Below are positions 13,101 through 23,040 of a stretch of DNA of 64,000 nucleotides, piece after piece. Every line of letters starts with the position of its first letter. Positions within the stretch are counted from its first letter, which is position 1. The translations under genes and the position numbers were made by a program. The stretch is from Hymenolepis diminuta (Eukaryota > Platyhelminthes > Cestoda > Cyclophyllidea > Hymenolepididae): the NCBI GenBank assembly GCA_900708905.1, contig CAADRB010000022.1, positions 1,706,463-1,770,462 of the forward strand, written 5' to 3'. The notes beneath the pieces are model-generated. The model saw only the letters and a list, made by a program, of their open reading frames with translations, did not search any database and was not told where the DNA came from.

Positions 13101-16100
13101 CAATTAAATTCGTTCCAGTATGCTTAATTTATCTTTGCAATCTAGAAATTTAACTACCTGATGAATCTTGGAGCTTCTCCCGATTCTTCTTCAAATGGTG
13201 GGAATGTAGGAGGCGCCTGAGCTCGTCTTCGTTTCACTGGTGTAATCATTTCCTCATCAACAGAAGAAAGCGATTTATGAGTTTCGGTGACTGTCAGAGA
13301 ACCAGACGTTTCAGCTTCACCGAAAGGTGTCTTTAAGCGGAAAGTGAATACTCCAGTATCATCGCCAAAGACTTCTTCAATTACCAGACTGGCAGTGTGC
13401 TGATCCATCCTTGTGCGATAGTCAGGTGTAGTCACCGGGAGTCCATCTCTATACCAAGTACCTTCAATATCAACTGTATCCGGATAGCCTTGTGGAATAC
13501 CATTGTCAAAAGTTGTTTCCAAGGTGACATGAGTACCTTCAGCTACATGGATATTTGGTAGGGGCATCGAGATTCTTGGAGGAGATGGTCGTGGCGCATG
13601 CATCTGATGACTTGCAACAGATTCAACGGCCTCAATTACTGGACCCTGAAGACGAGCAAGGTCTACGAACTGCTCGGATCTCACACGAACATCCTGTGCA
13701 AGTTTCGTCAATGCTTCAGTGGAATCCTGGAATCTTGAAATAATCGGTTGAACTTTTATTCGGGCACGGTCACCTATTTGAATAGAAAAGGCAGGCACTA
13801 ACCAGAATTTTCAAATCTATATTGATTTACTAAATCCACTATTAGCCTTCTGTAAGTAAATACAGGGTGTGTAAAGCACCTGAGGATACCTTGCGCGCTT
13901 ATAGAATAAGAGAAGATGAAATTGTAAATTGTTAAAACTTACAATTTCTTATAACAAACAAATAAACATAATATTAACCTAAGTTTTATTCTATATATCC
14001 TCCTTCGGCTTCTATCACCCACTTGATTCGAGTCCGAAAGAGACTGACTGCAAGCTTTGATCAGATCAGGTGGTATTTATTGATGTCCTCCATTGCTTGG
14101 GCTATTACTTCCATCAGAGAGGAGGAATTAGTATTATGGGGATACTAATTAATTTCCTTCTCAGCCACGCCCCGCATAGCACCGCCCCACACGTAGTAAA
14201 CCAAAGGATAAAGGTCTAGTGAGTAGATAGAGGCAGCCATACTTTTGGTGTGACATGATGATGAAAATTCTCCTCTATTCATCAAATCCTGAGTTTTGAG
14301 AGGTTTATGGAATGGAACCAAATCTTGCTGGAAAACATAGAAAGGTCTTCCTCCATTGACTGCGCTGTCTATCCAAGGCGGTTTAATAATAATGTTTTGA
14401 AGAGTCTCCACACAGGCATCTGCATTGATTCTAAGGCCCTGTGGAAAAAATTGAGGAGCCATAATGCGCCTCTCTCACTGTTAACATTAACACCGAAAGC
14501 CATCACTGTTGCTGGAAAATTCAAGTCCATGCATGATAGCTGGAACTTCAGTGGAGTTCCATCTCCACTCCTCTTTCTCCACACATAGCCAGCTATCATT
14601 CCTTTGATTGATTTTTTCATCCTGGAGGAAGTTTTTTTCGTTGGAGAAAAACCAGACATTTCTCTTCTTCTGAGTGCTTCAATTCCTTTAAGAGGCGTTT
14701 TGCACGTATTAAACGATTCTCTTGAGTTGTTTGTGTCCACATTAACTCACATCGCCTAGGAACATGTGAGATTGGCATCCGAGATCTTGATGAATAACAT
14801 TCCTTATTTATTGTTTTTCTTTCAGATACTTGAAAATCTTTGGCAAGATGTTGCCACGATTTTCGTCCATCACGCCATGCCATGCACTCTTCTCACAAAC
14901 TCAGGTGCTCTGAGTGAGTGGATGAGTAAGTCAGCAGAGCTTTGAAAATGCCCGTCTTTTCTTGTTTGTGACGGCCAGTTCATCTGCATTGTTTTCATTC
15001 ACCTCCTTTCTGATTTTGTAAACGAAAGATGTGGCGACTCTCAGAAACCTTGCGATTTCTAAATTGGTGTGTTTCGCTTTATAGACGCTACTACAGCGTG
15101 TCTTTCATTTCATTATTTATGGTGTTATCTGCCATAAGATTTTCTGATATAAAAAATACATTAATTCTTATCCGGTTAGTTTAAATTGCAAAAACATAAG
15201 TGTTCTCAGATACTTTTCGCACCCTGTAATTAATGCACTTCTGTTATAGGCAATAGGTAGTGTTGACTATTAACAAACCTGGGTATTGAGCAGTAAGAGA
15301 TTGAAGCTGTGGAATATGATGTCCAGCGTATTGCTGTGCTCTGTCTCGGTGAGCTTCGATGTCAGAGATGATTTGACGCATTTGAACTTGATCTTCAGGT
15401 GCCAGACTTCTGAGTTGATCACTACTCCTAGCCAGATCCACAGTAAGGCTCGAGAGATGATTTTCTGCATCACGAACGGCTCGAAGTATCTGCAGAGTGA
15501 GATTAATTTCTGTGCGACAAGTATTTGTTCCCGCGGCCAGATTCGATACGCGGTTCTCAAGTTGTCGTTGTTTCTCTTGAAGAAGTGGTACATCAGCTGT
15601 ACTGATTTCAAGAAGATCTGATGGTCCGCGGATCGGCTCCATTCCAGGAAGGAAAGCTGTGCTTCGAACTCGGCCTTGTAGATCCTTAAATTGGCGCAAA
15701 ATAGGTTAGTAGATTTTTAAATTAAAAGTGGAGAATTTAAATTGGGCAAGAAGCTTACTGGAATTCTGAGTTCAAGTGCACGGAGACTTTCATCTGCGCG
15801 TTCAATTTGAGCAATAGGAGCATCAAGATTAACCGTGATGCTGATACGTTGGAATTCGGACTCTGCATCTTGGAGATCTCGTTCGATTTTCTTGAAAAGA
15901 AAAAAATTATTCAATAAATCGGGTAGTCTGCTGTGTCAAGGGGCCAGGTTCTTTAAACTTACATCCATTTCAGTCATTCTGCCGAGTTGTTTAACACGCT
16001 CTTCCAGAGTGCGTTTATGAACATTGAAAACACGTTCCCAATCTCTAGAACGCGTCTCCAGACCAGCAGTGGCGACACAGAGTTCAGACCTCACTGAATT

Positions 16101-19100
16101 CACTAAATCAGCGTCTCCAGTTCCATGTGGAATTGAGTAGGTCGCCTCAATGTATCGTCGGACACGTGAGGGGCCGTCAGTGCTAGTGGGCTCTGCACCA
16201 ACGAGAGAGGCAAGAGTATTGGCTTTGGCATTAACTTCAGCAATCAACTGATTCACGTAATCTCCATCTCGCAAATGTTCTGTCAAAGCGGCTTCGACCG
16301 CTGGAATGCTTTGTGAGTGAGGAGCTCGAACGATTCGAGCTCTTGAACTTGCCATGGCTTCGTCAAGCTGAAATTCGATGATAAATTACTTGATAAAATG
16401 ATCATTTTCTTTGAAAACCGATCGAGAACATTAAATAAAGCACTCCTTTCATAAATTATGCAGACATCTTTGAAAATTATCCTGGAATTAGTAAAATCTA
16501 AGTAAAGTATATATTTATTTCTATGAAGATAATATCTTCAAGTTTTTTTAAATAACACGACTTGCAAACGCTATCAGAATGTCCGGTTTCAAATCCAATT
16601 TGGATACATCTGTGATATAGCACGTTGAAACTAACATATGATGGCTCGGAACTAAATTGAAAGAATACAGACAGACGGCCATGTCGAAAACACTAACTCA
16701 GCCATAGCCTTGGCATTACACCTACCGCTATCTTGTCAATCACAAGAATAGAATCCTGAATAGAAACAGAAAACTGCATGAATAGCGTCTAGATTTTTTC
16801 CTTTTAGAAACTGACGCTTTGTGATTGATTTTAATTTCCTTTCTCTTTGTTCTTCATTCGGTATTCCATCTAGGTCTTGTTTATTAAGACACAAAACCTA
16901 CAGTATTCCACATTCATATGATGCTTCAGTAACCCATTAAGTATGAAATTGGCACTTGACTTATTGTACTGTTTGAACAGACTCAGTGGCGTCCTTCAGT
17001 TATTCATCAACTTGTCTTCCATTTTACCTTCATCGTATTTTATCTTCTATAGCAGACGTATTAGCTTTGTTTCGACTTCATACCCTTAAATGCTTTTTAC
17101 CATTTCCACCACTTAAACCTTTAAAAAGTTATGAGTCTGGGGGTAAATGATTACATATGAACATGAATTGTTGAAAACTCGTTTTGCCTGTTTTCCTATC
17201 TTCTCCGTTTGTACAGAGATAAGAGTGTACTCCAAAATTTGAATTATTTGGCTTTCGGTAAAAGCGTGATTATCTTTATATAAGACAAATTACCTATGAG
17301 CCTCTTACTTAGAAGTTTTAGGATGTCAAATTTCTAATAATGGTCAGACTAAAATTAAATTCTATTTTAAAGTATTTTTAACCCTCAATATGCATCTCTA
17401 GTGTAATTTTACTTTCATCTCCTATGAGTTATTCCTAATTTTCAAGCTCTGATAAATATTAATTTGTGCTCCAATATTAGGTAAGTATTTGGCAACGCAA
17501 TCAACCGTTTCTTTTCTACTACGAAGAGATGCAATAAAATTAATCGACTCCTCCTAACCGCATAAAACTAGAAATAGAATGCACTCTTCTAAAGCTTCAC
17601 TCTGCTTATGTGTATACCATAAATTTTGACCCGAATATTGCCCGCATACCTGTCTAGCCATCTTATTGAAGTCATTCCATTTTTCATTCCAGGAGAGCCA
17701 GATCTGTCGAGTCGATTGAAGACTTTGCATCTGTTCCTTCAAATGCTGAAGTCTTTCCAAATTCAGCTGAATTTGACTCCGGTAGAAGTTCTGCGTTTCT
17801 GTCTTGTCTGTGGCAGCATCATCAATGCGTGAAACCTACAAAATAATGCAACACATCCACTTATATACTACTTGTCTTTATTTCGGTACTATCATTCATG
17901 TTTGTTTTTTATTTTTTTATTTTTTTCCATTAATACATCAAACTGACGCTGTGGCACGCAGTGTCTGTGTCCTGCACGTAGGCATGGGAACACACCGCAC
18001 AGGGCACGCACCGGGCGTACAATTATTGATCGCGTGGGTGGATGAACGCACGCTTTGGTCGTTAAAGAAAGGTCACTATTTCTCCTACGTGCATGGTATC
18101 ACGACCGCACTTCTGCGTACTACCTACTAGTTTCGGCTTGCTGGACAGGACGACCGTTTTTGGCCCGCTTTTGCCCCATCTATTTGTCAGGGCGCATCCC
18201 CGTATATACATGAGCCTATTTATCTATTAATATTGCGTGAAAAGAGAAAGACAAATATGGGGCGTTTGAAATCAAAGTTCTTACTCCTTCTAGAACACTT
18301 TTTAGAGCTGTTTGTTGAGATTCCAGTCGTGTTCGGACTTCCATCATATCGGAGTGGATACGAGTCATTTCACCCTCTCGTAGTTGCTGACTGACTTTCA
18401 TATCAACACCACCGGGCATCTGAGGAGCGCCTGTAGCTATTGATTTGATACGGTCATTGACAGCTTGGTAGTAGTATTCATCTTCCCGAATTCGTCTAAG
18501 GAGATTATTCAGGTCTTCAGCCATGCGTAAGCGGATGGTTATTGTTCGACGATAGCATGTCCATGTCTCCGCTATCTCATCCAAGCGCCGCTAGAATTTA
18601 AGCAAAAGTACACGTCTAATAATGTGTCCCAACTGTTTATTAGATACCAAAATTAGTAGCTGCCAAAAAGAAATGTTCGTGCGGGATTGTTTATGTTAAT
18701 CCCACTTATCTGACATAATTATACGAAGCCATATTTTTCCTACCTGGAAGTTTTGCTTTTCAGTAGATGGAGGAAGAGTTAGGATGAGAGTGCGGAGATT
18801 AGAAATCTCACGGTCCTGAGAGGTCATCATTCTTTCTAGACGTCTGTGAAGGTCTTCGAAGTCAGATACAAGGGAGATTGTAGTCCCTGGTGATTGATGG
18901 GCCTTTAGGACACCGCCTACAGTTTCCTGAGTCCATCTCCAGAGCTAAAATGGCCGAAATTTTTAGTTTCATTCAGTGATATTAGATAAAGTGTTAAAAT
19001 TAGTTAAGCTTATGATCCTTACAGCTGTAAGTCTGTAGTCAATTTCCCTGAATTGTTGGTCTTTAGCATCAAGAGCGGGGAAACCACCGCAGGCTATGCG

Positions 19101-22100
19101 GCATTTAGCAATGATCTCCTCAATTTCACGGAGTTTTGTTGACATTGCGACGTCTGCACCTGCCGTTAAGGGGGATACAGGTCGCGCTGGGGGCACAGAG
19201 GGTGTCAGGCTCAAAGCTGTCACCGAGGGTCTTTCATCTACACGCGAGCGAAGATCAGTCAAGATCTCTCTTAGGCCTGGAACACGCATCTCCAACTCTG
19301 TGAGACGTTGGAAGATTTCATCTCGAACGTCTGTTCGTGTTTTACTACTCATGGTGATATCTCTTTCGAGGGTTCGAAGATGTTCAAGTAGCTTAAAAGG
19401 CAGAAGAATTAATAATTATAATCATTTAAATAACATTCGTTGTTAGTATTTCAGACACTTACTACCGATGCTTCGCTGAAGAAGATGATACTAGCTTGAA
19501 GACATCGACGTCGGGACTCAATACGATCAATAAACTCCCAGATATACTTCTCTGATGTTGCGAAACGCTCCACCAGAGCTTTATGAGCAGTCTGCATATC
19601 CATGTCGGGTTCTTCGTTTTCTCCACGTGGAAGATTTAGCTGTTGAGCTTGTCTAACCAGACGCGTGTTAACATGTTGGTATTCGCGAGCATCTACTGCC
19701 AAGCCCATAAGGGATTCCATCGCGCTTTCACATTCCTGTAGATTTCCGCCAGGTAAAGCGGCTGCTAGATTTGGTTCTCCAACCTAAAATTTGGAAAAAA
19801 TAATTTTTTCCTTGCTGATGATAAGATTAAAGTTACATCTTGATTGGGTAGTATCCATATGGGCTCGATAAAAAGCTTCTTTTTCTAAACAACGCCTGAT
19901 TCAGCGTGTTTACTGGGCTGAATCAGATTTCTCGCAGAAATCGTTATCCGAACGTCATTTCACAAGTCAGTCTTATTGCTGTTCACCCAGATAGCAACCG
20001 GTAGACCATATTCACAGCCAAAGTGGTGAATAATTTTCTAAAGTGGTGATCCTCCAGTTTTTTATCCGAAATCAGTTCGTAGTCTAATAAGCCGCGGCGT
20101 TCTTTCTATTAGGTGCTCATTTATATATGTCGGAGTAAATTAGAATAATTAGATAGTGGGAAAGAAGACAGAGTTGTAGTTCAAGAGAATGCAATTCTAT
20201 CTAAAGCTTTTGGTATGGTATAGACTTAAGGGTGGATACTTACGCGAGAGAACCATTGTACAACATGTTCATGTTCAGTTTCAAGTCTGACAACAGTGTA
20301 TCGCAGTTGCAGCAGACGGGCGCGTCTTTCCCAGGCTGCTTCGGCAAGTCTACGGGCTTCATTTGCATCTCCAGTTACTGCTGCAATGCGTTCTCGAGTC
20401 TCAGAACTAGTTCTAGTTAGCCCTGACTCCGGGGTCTGTCCAGTTCGAACTGCCATTCGTGTCAACAACTCCAGAGCTCCATTTGCTGCCTCCAACATCT
20501 GACGGGTTGGCTCTAGCAGCTCTAGACGTTTTAGATCTTCATGTTCCTACAAATTTAACACAACATATTAAAGTATACCACGATTATAGCTCCAAATATG
20601 TGTATAGGATGAAGTGATAGATACCTGAATTAGTTGTTCGACGGTTTCAATAGAGTCTCCCCATTCTCCTGAAGCAGAAGCTTCAATAATTCTAGACACA
20701 GCAGCATGAACTGCCTCAGCATTCTCAAAACACTCAGACACCAACTGAAGAAGATGGCCTCGTTTTCCAAGAACGTCAAGGAGTTCACGCCATGCCTTGT
20801 TGAGTGAAGAAGACATTGCAGAGTAGACGCGGGCCTGCCCTTCGGTAGGTTGTTGGCCCACCATCTCTTCAGCTCGAGTAAGGAGTTCCGAAATTTGAGC
20901 TTGTTTGGCTGCCAGCTTTGAGACGAGGCTGGCATGTTGCTCCAACAACTGGCGGACTTCTGCTGAGGTACCGCTAGCACCGACGTCATAAAGATCTGGT
21001 TCCATGCGTTGAATTCGCACCTTTATCCAGGTGCCACACTACAATTTCAACAGAAGTCACGGTTCGTTAAACCAGTTTTATTTCTAAACAGATTTATCAA
21101 TTTCATTGCTCAAACCGGATCCTAGTAAATATAATCAGAAGATGATACAATGCGTGAATAATGGTACAGAGATAGGATAATTTGATACTATCTTAACCTG
21201 AAAACAAATGACATTTGTGAAAGAAAATCTGCTTTTACTTCCCAAGGTAATGTGTCATTTATATATTTACATATAATATCAGGCGCACGTATCTTCAAAA
21301 CACATTCCTATTTTTCCCAAACTTTTAAATATGACTCTTCGCTGTGCATAATTATATAATTTCAAATTTGCGAATAGTGTGAAACCAGTTTAATTAACAC
21401 TTAATAAAGTACATCCTAATTTTTTGTAAATAAAACAACCCGCTGCACTTTCTCTATCATTTAATATCAATCACAAATTTCACATTTCTATTTTTTATTG
21501 TGTTCAGTTTATCAGAATATGACAGCTCTATTTAAAAATAAAAACCGCCATATGACTTAATATAGAAATTATAACTTTAATTTAATTAATTAATATTGAA
21601 ACATACAGTTTTGTAAGTATTAATATAGATTGTCTCACTTAATTTCCTCTTTTAGAATTGTTTATCATTTTTTTCCGTACATAAAAATTTGTTTCTTATA
21701 TATTTATCCAGATCTTTCTGTTTGGAAAAAATATCGAATATAAAGACCTATATTCCAGTGAAAAATAAAATTAACCGAAATAACAAAGTGAAATAATTTC
21801 ATTTTACTCAGATGAAAATATTTATTATTTACAAGTTCTTGATGTTTCTTTGCATTTTATATCAGTTTATAAGGATCAGTTTTCACTTCTTTAAATAAAA
21901 ATAATTAAATTCAGTAAAATGTCATTCTGAAATTTAAAAAGTTTTAGTACATGCGGCATCCATAAGAAGGAAAGCCATTAAAAAGCTAAGATCCCAGGTA
22001 CATAGTAGTCAAGACCGAACGCGAGAGTGAGGTCAACTGCAGGTCACTGAATCTTTCCCTATAACATATCGTCATAATACTACTAGCGAATGTGGTATCC

Positions 22101-22291
22101 CAATAAAAATAGCAATTAAAAATCATTTGACAAAGGTTTCTAATCTTAAAATAAATACTTACTCTGAGAACAGCCAGAATAATCTTAGATTGTCCGGCTT
22201 GAACAGCAACAGTACTGATAGTGGTAGTAGAGGGGAAACTGTCTGAGAAATCAGATGAAGATTGCGTTGAAATATCTTCACGATCCGACAT
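1..22291 (-). CDS. Giant muscle-type protein: CCDC141-like spectrin repeats followed by titin/kettin-like Ig array (5' part, runs off left edge)
   Basis: Thirty-nine exons join in one open frame of about 4,013 codons: 22291-22163, 21038-20625, 20546-20244, 19783-19463, 19391-19023, 18944-18744, 18590-18285, 17835-17650, 16367-15963, 15890-15759, 15684-15279, 13773-13158, 13072-12724, 12653-12196, 12124-11796, 11721-11540, 11236-11031, 10950-10407, 10325-9705, 9628-9347, 9277-9050, 8196-7818, 7739-7600, 7469-7157, 7079-7012, 6935-6614, 6538-6232, 6162-5751, 5676-5569, 5495-5235, 5161-4881, 4812-4643, 4567-4498, 3757-3366, 3285-3166, 3090-2899, 1873-1574, 1494-1419, 1142-1. Every junction is GT-AG and keeps frame. 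The order is helical repeats (residues 1-1057), six Ig domains, a disordered repeat region (about 1865-2265), then at least 14 more Ig domains. Family knowledge points to a cytoskeletal or sarcomeric scaffold. No kinase, fibronectin III, SH3 or GEF domain lies in the visible part, so titin, UNC-89/obscurin and kettin cannot be separated by name. The 3' end is outside the window. Confidence 0.88.
1874..2898 (-). other. 1,025-nt intron between exons 36 and 37
   Basis: No coding signal is seen. It contains a tRNA-like sequence at about 2000-2070, listed separately. Other long introns of this gene without recognisable content are 3758-4497, 7470-7599, 8197-9049, 11237-11539, 16368-17649, 18591-18743, 19784-20243 and 21039-22162. 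Confidence 0.7.
2000..2070 (-). repeat. tRNA-like fragment (degraded tRNA pseudogene or SINE head)
   Basis: On the minus strand, 2022-2012 reads GTTCGAAACCC, matching the internal B-box of tRNA genes. An AGTGG stretch upstream could be a decayed A-box. The flanking sequence does not close a convincing acceptor stem, so this is not called a functional tRNA. Confidence 0.4.
9347..10950 (-). other. Disordered spacer with about 37-residue repeat (exons 18-20)
   Basis: After Ig6 the protein becomes Pro/Thr/Val-rich and lacks Ig signatures. In exons 19 and 20 a degenerate unit of about 37 residues recurs six or seven times, with the pattern VVPMxPxYxT, a charged stretch, PxLxPGYxS, then xIxRxIE. 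Clear units start at VVPMIPVYET, VTPIVPMYRT and VVPMVPSYKT, and shorter ones at LRYKTEAE and LRYMTQME. The composition and position between Ig blocks recall elastic PEVK-type or linker segments of titin-family proteins. The elastic role is inference; the repeat is seen directly. Confidence 0.7.
10407..13773 (-). other. First Ig block: six I-set domains (exons 12-18)
   Basis: Six domains show the I-set core, with a strand-C Trp (WYRDG, WFKDG, WLINN, WFKDG, WYKDS, WRHAN) and a strand-F Y-x-C or variant (YTCRARN, YTCLLRN, YTCMATN, YRAVASN, YEVLAEN), each followed by a Gly-rich turn. Domain 1 is in exon 12 (13773-13158). Domain 2 spans exons 12/13, domain 3 spans 13/14, domain 4 is in 15 (12124-11796), domain 5 spans 16/17 and domain 6 spans 17/18. 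Domains are often split by an intron through the middle of the fold. A Ser/Arg/Pro-rich linker (in 12653-12196) separates domains 3 and 4. Several domains lack one core Cys, which is common in intracellular muscle Ig domains. Confidence 0.85.
13863..15226 (-). mobile_element. Decayed Tc1/mariner-type DNA transposon in the exon 11/12 intron
   Basis: The 1,364-bp element has terminal inverted repeats starting CAGGGTG at both ends. About 21 of the first 27 bases match between 13863 onward and the reverse complement from 15226. It is flanked by the TA duplication expected of this superfamily (13861-13862 and 15227-15228). Its interior codes on the minus strand for transposase fragments. Its length is normal for the family, but frameshifts make it inactive. 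It lies inside a host intron in the same orientation as the host gene, and the host splice sites on both sides are intact. Confidence 0.92.
14145..14883 (-). pseudogene. Tc1/mariner transposase pseudogene
   Basis: Three overlapping frames carry family-typical pieces in order. These are an N-terminal part ending in a run with ENRLIRAKRLL, a central part with FPATVMAFGVN, and a C-terminal part with FFPQGLRINADA, VFQQDL and LDLYPLVYYVWG. The second and third catalytic Asp of the DDE triad are visible in VFQQD and SLDLYPL, with about 35 residues between them in this copy. The first Asp region (around CLVFLQRKK) is damaged. At least two frame changes separate the pieces, so no intact enzyme is encoded. 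The subfamily cannot be fixed by eye. Confidence 0.88.
15279..22291 (-). other. Spectrin-like helical N-terminal region (exons 1-11, residues 1-1057)
   Basis: Exon 1 starts at ATG 22291 and encodes 43 residues with a Ser/Thr-rich lead, then the segment STVAVQAGQSKI. Exon 2 begins CGTWIKV and continues with long heptad-like helices rich in Leu, Glu, Arg and Gln. From memory, vertebrate CCDC141 has the same opening block and the same CG-x-W start to its first helical repeat; I could not run an alignment. The remaining exons code for helical stretches without Cys-Trp Ig signatures, with recurring Trp residues (for example WRELLDVL and WERRARLLQ) typical of spectrin repeats. Exons 1-10 are all multiples of three with phase-0 boundaries. 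No signal peptide or membrane segment is seen, so the protein is cytoplasmic. Confidence 0.78.
17929..18232. repeat. GC-rich insertion-like block in the exon 7/8 intron
   Basis: A roughly 290-bp block much richer in GC than the surrounding intron is bracketed by ATTAATA at 17929-17935 and again at 18226-18232, which could be a target-site duplication. The ends do not form inverted repeats, and I recognise no coding motif. A tRNA-type A-box resemblance near 17950 is weak. Confidence 0.4.
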
Positions 22292-23040
22292 TTTTATATT
22301 TTTTGATCAAGTTAGGAAAGGAGGCGAAATATATTAAGCGGGATTGCAAAGGTGGGTTCAAAGAAAGGCAGATAGCAGAAGCAGAAGGGTTATGAGTAGG
22401 GTTTTTTTCTGTTTTGAATGAGATTTCAATAGGCGAAGAAGGCTGCTCGCGGTCTTTTCCACTAGCAAAAGAAAATAAGCCGCTTGGTAGCAAATACCTT
22501 CTTGGCACAACTGAGGAAAGAAAGCTTGCGGTCCTAGATCCTACTAGGACTTATGATTTTACCACCTTGTTTTTCCAACAAGTCCCCCTCCCTGGTGAGG
22601 TGAAATATTCCGGGATGGGGGATATTCGGCCGCTGGCCTCCTTTACTTTCAAGAGAAATGAGATCTCGCTGATCTCAGTTGGTTATTTGCTGTTGCAGTA
22701 ATGCGACTAGCTCAGAAAACGAACGTTGTTTGCACACGTTCGTGTCACTGATCTGAAGAACTCGATGGCAAACGGTGCAGATTTATAAGAGTGGCCGGGG
22801 TAGATGTTGACCAATCTCCTGTGGGAATTTTCTGTGCGTGGAGGGATGCTATTGGCTGGGTGCGGAAGTGGCAATGCCTACACGACTGGCACTGCCAAAA
22901 TTCTGCTTCCGCCCACTTTGCTAAGCCTTTAATGTCTTCTTTATTGACATTGGACCGTGTGCACCTTCGAACTGTTAAGAGAGGGAGAATCGCGAACCAT
23001 CTGAATGCATTTTTAGTAGAGAAAGCCTAAACTCTCAGCC
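22292..23040 (-). promoter_or_regulatory. 5' flank of the giant muscle-type gene with TATA-like box
   Basis: The minus strand carries TATAAAT at 22787-22781, about 490 nt upstream of the exon-1 ATG. The interval is less AT-rich than the DNA beyond it. No MEF2 or CArG site is clear enough to name. A TSS near 22750 is an inference. A plus-strand frame at 22414-22701 has no recognisable protein features and is treated as chance. Confidence 0.35.

Noticed and set aside
14307..14588. Plus-strand frame inside the mariner element
   Set aside because: Shadow of the transposase pseudogene on the other strand.
1..22291. Identity as Trio/Kalirin or obscurin
   Set aside because: Spectrin plus Ig could suggest these, but no SEC14, GEF, SH3 or kinase segment is seen and the Ig array is far too long for Trio.
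22414..22701. 95-codon plus-strand frame upstream of the giant gene
   Set aside because: No domain, no splice context and placed in the presumed promoter or 5' UTR of the opposite-strand gene.
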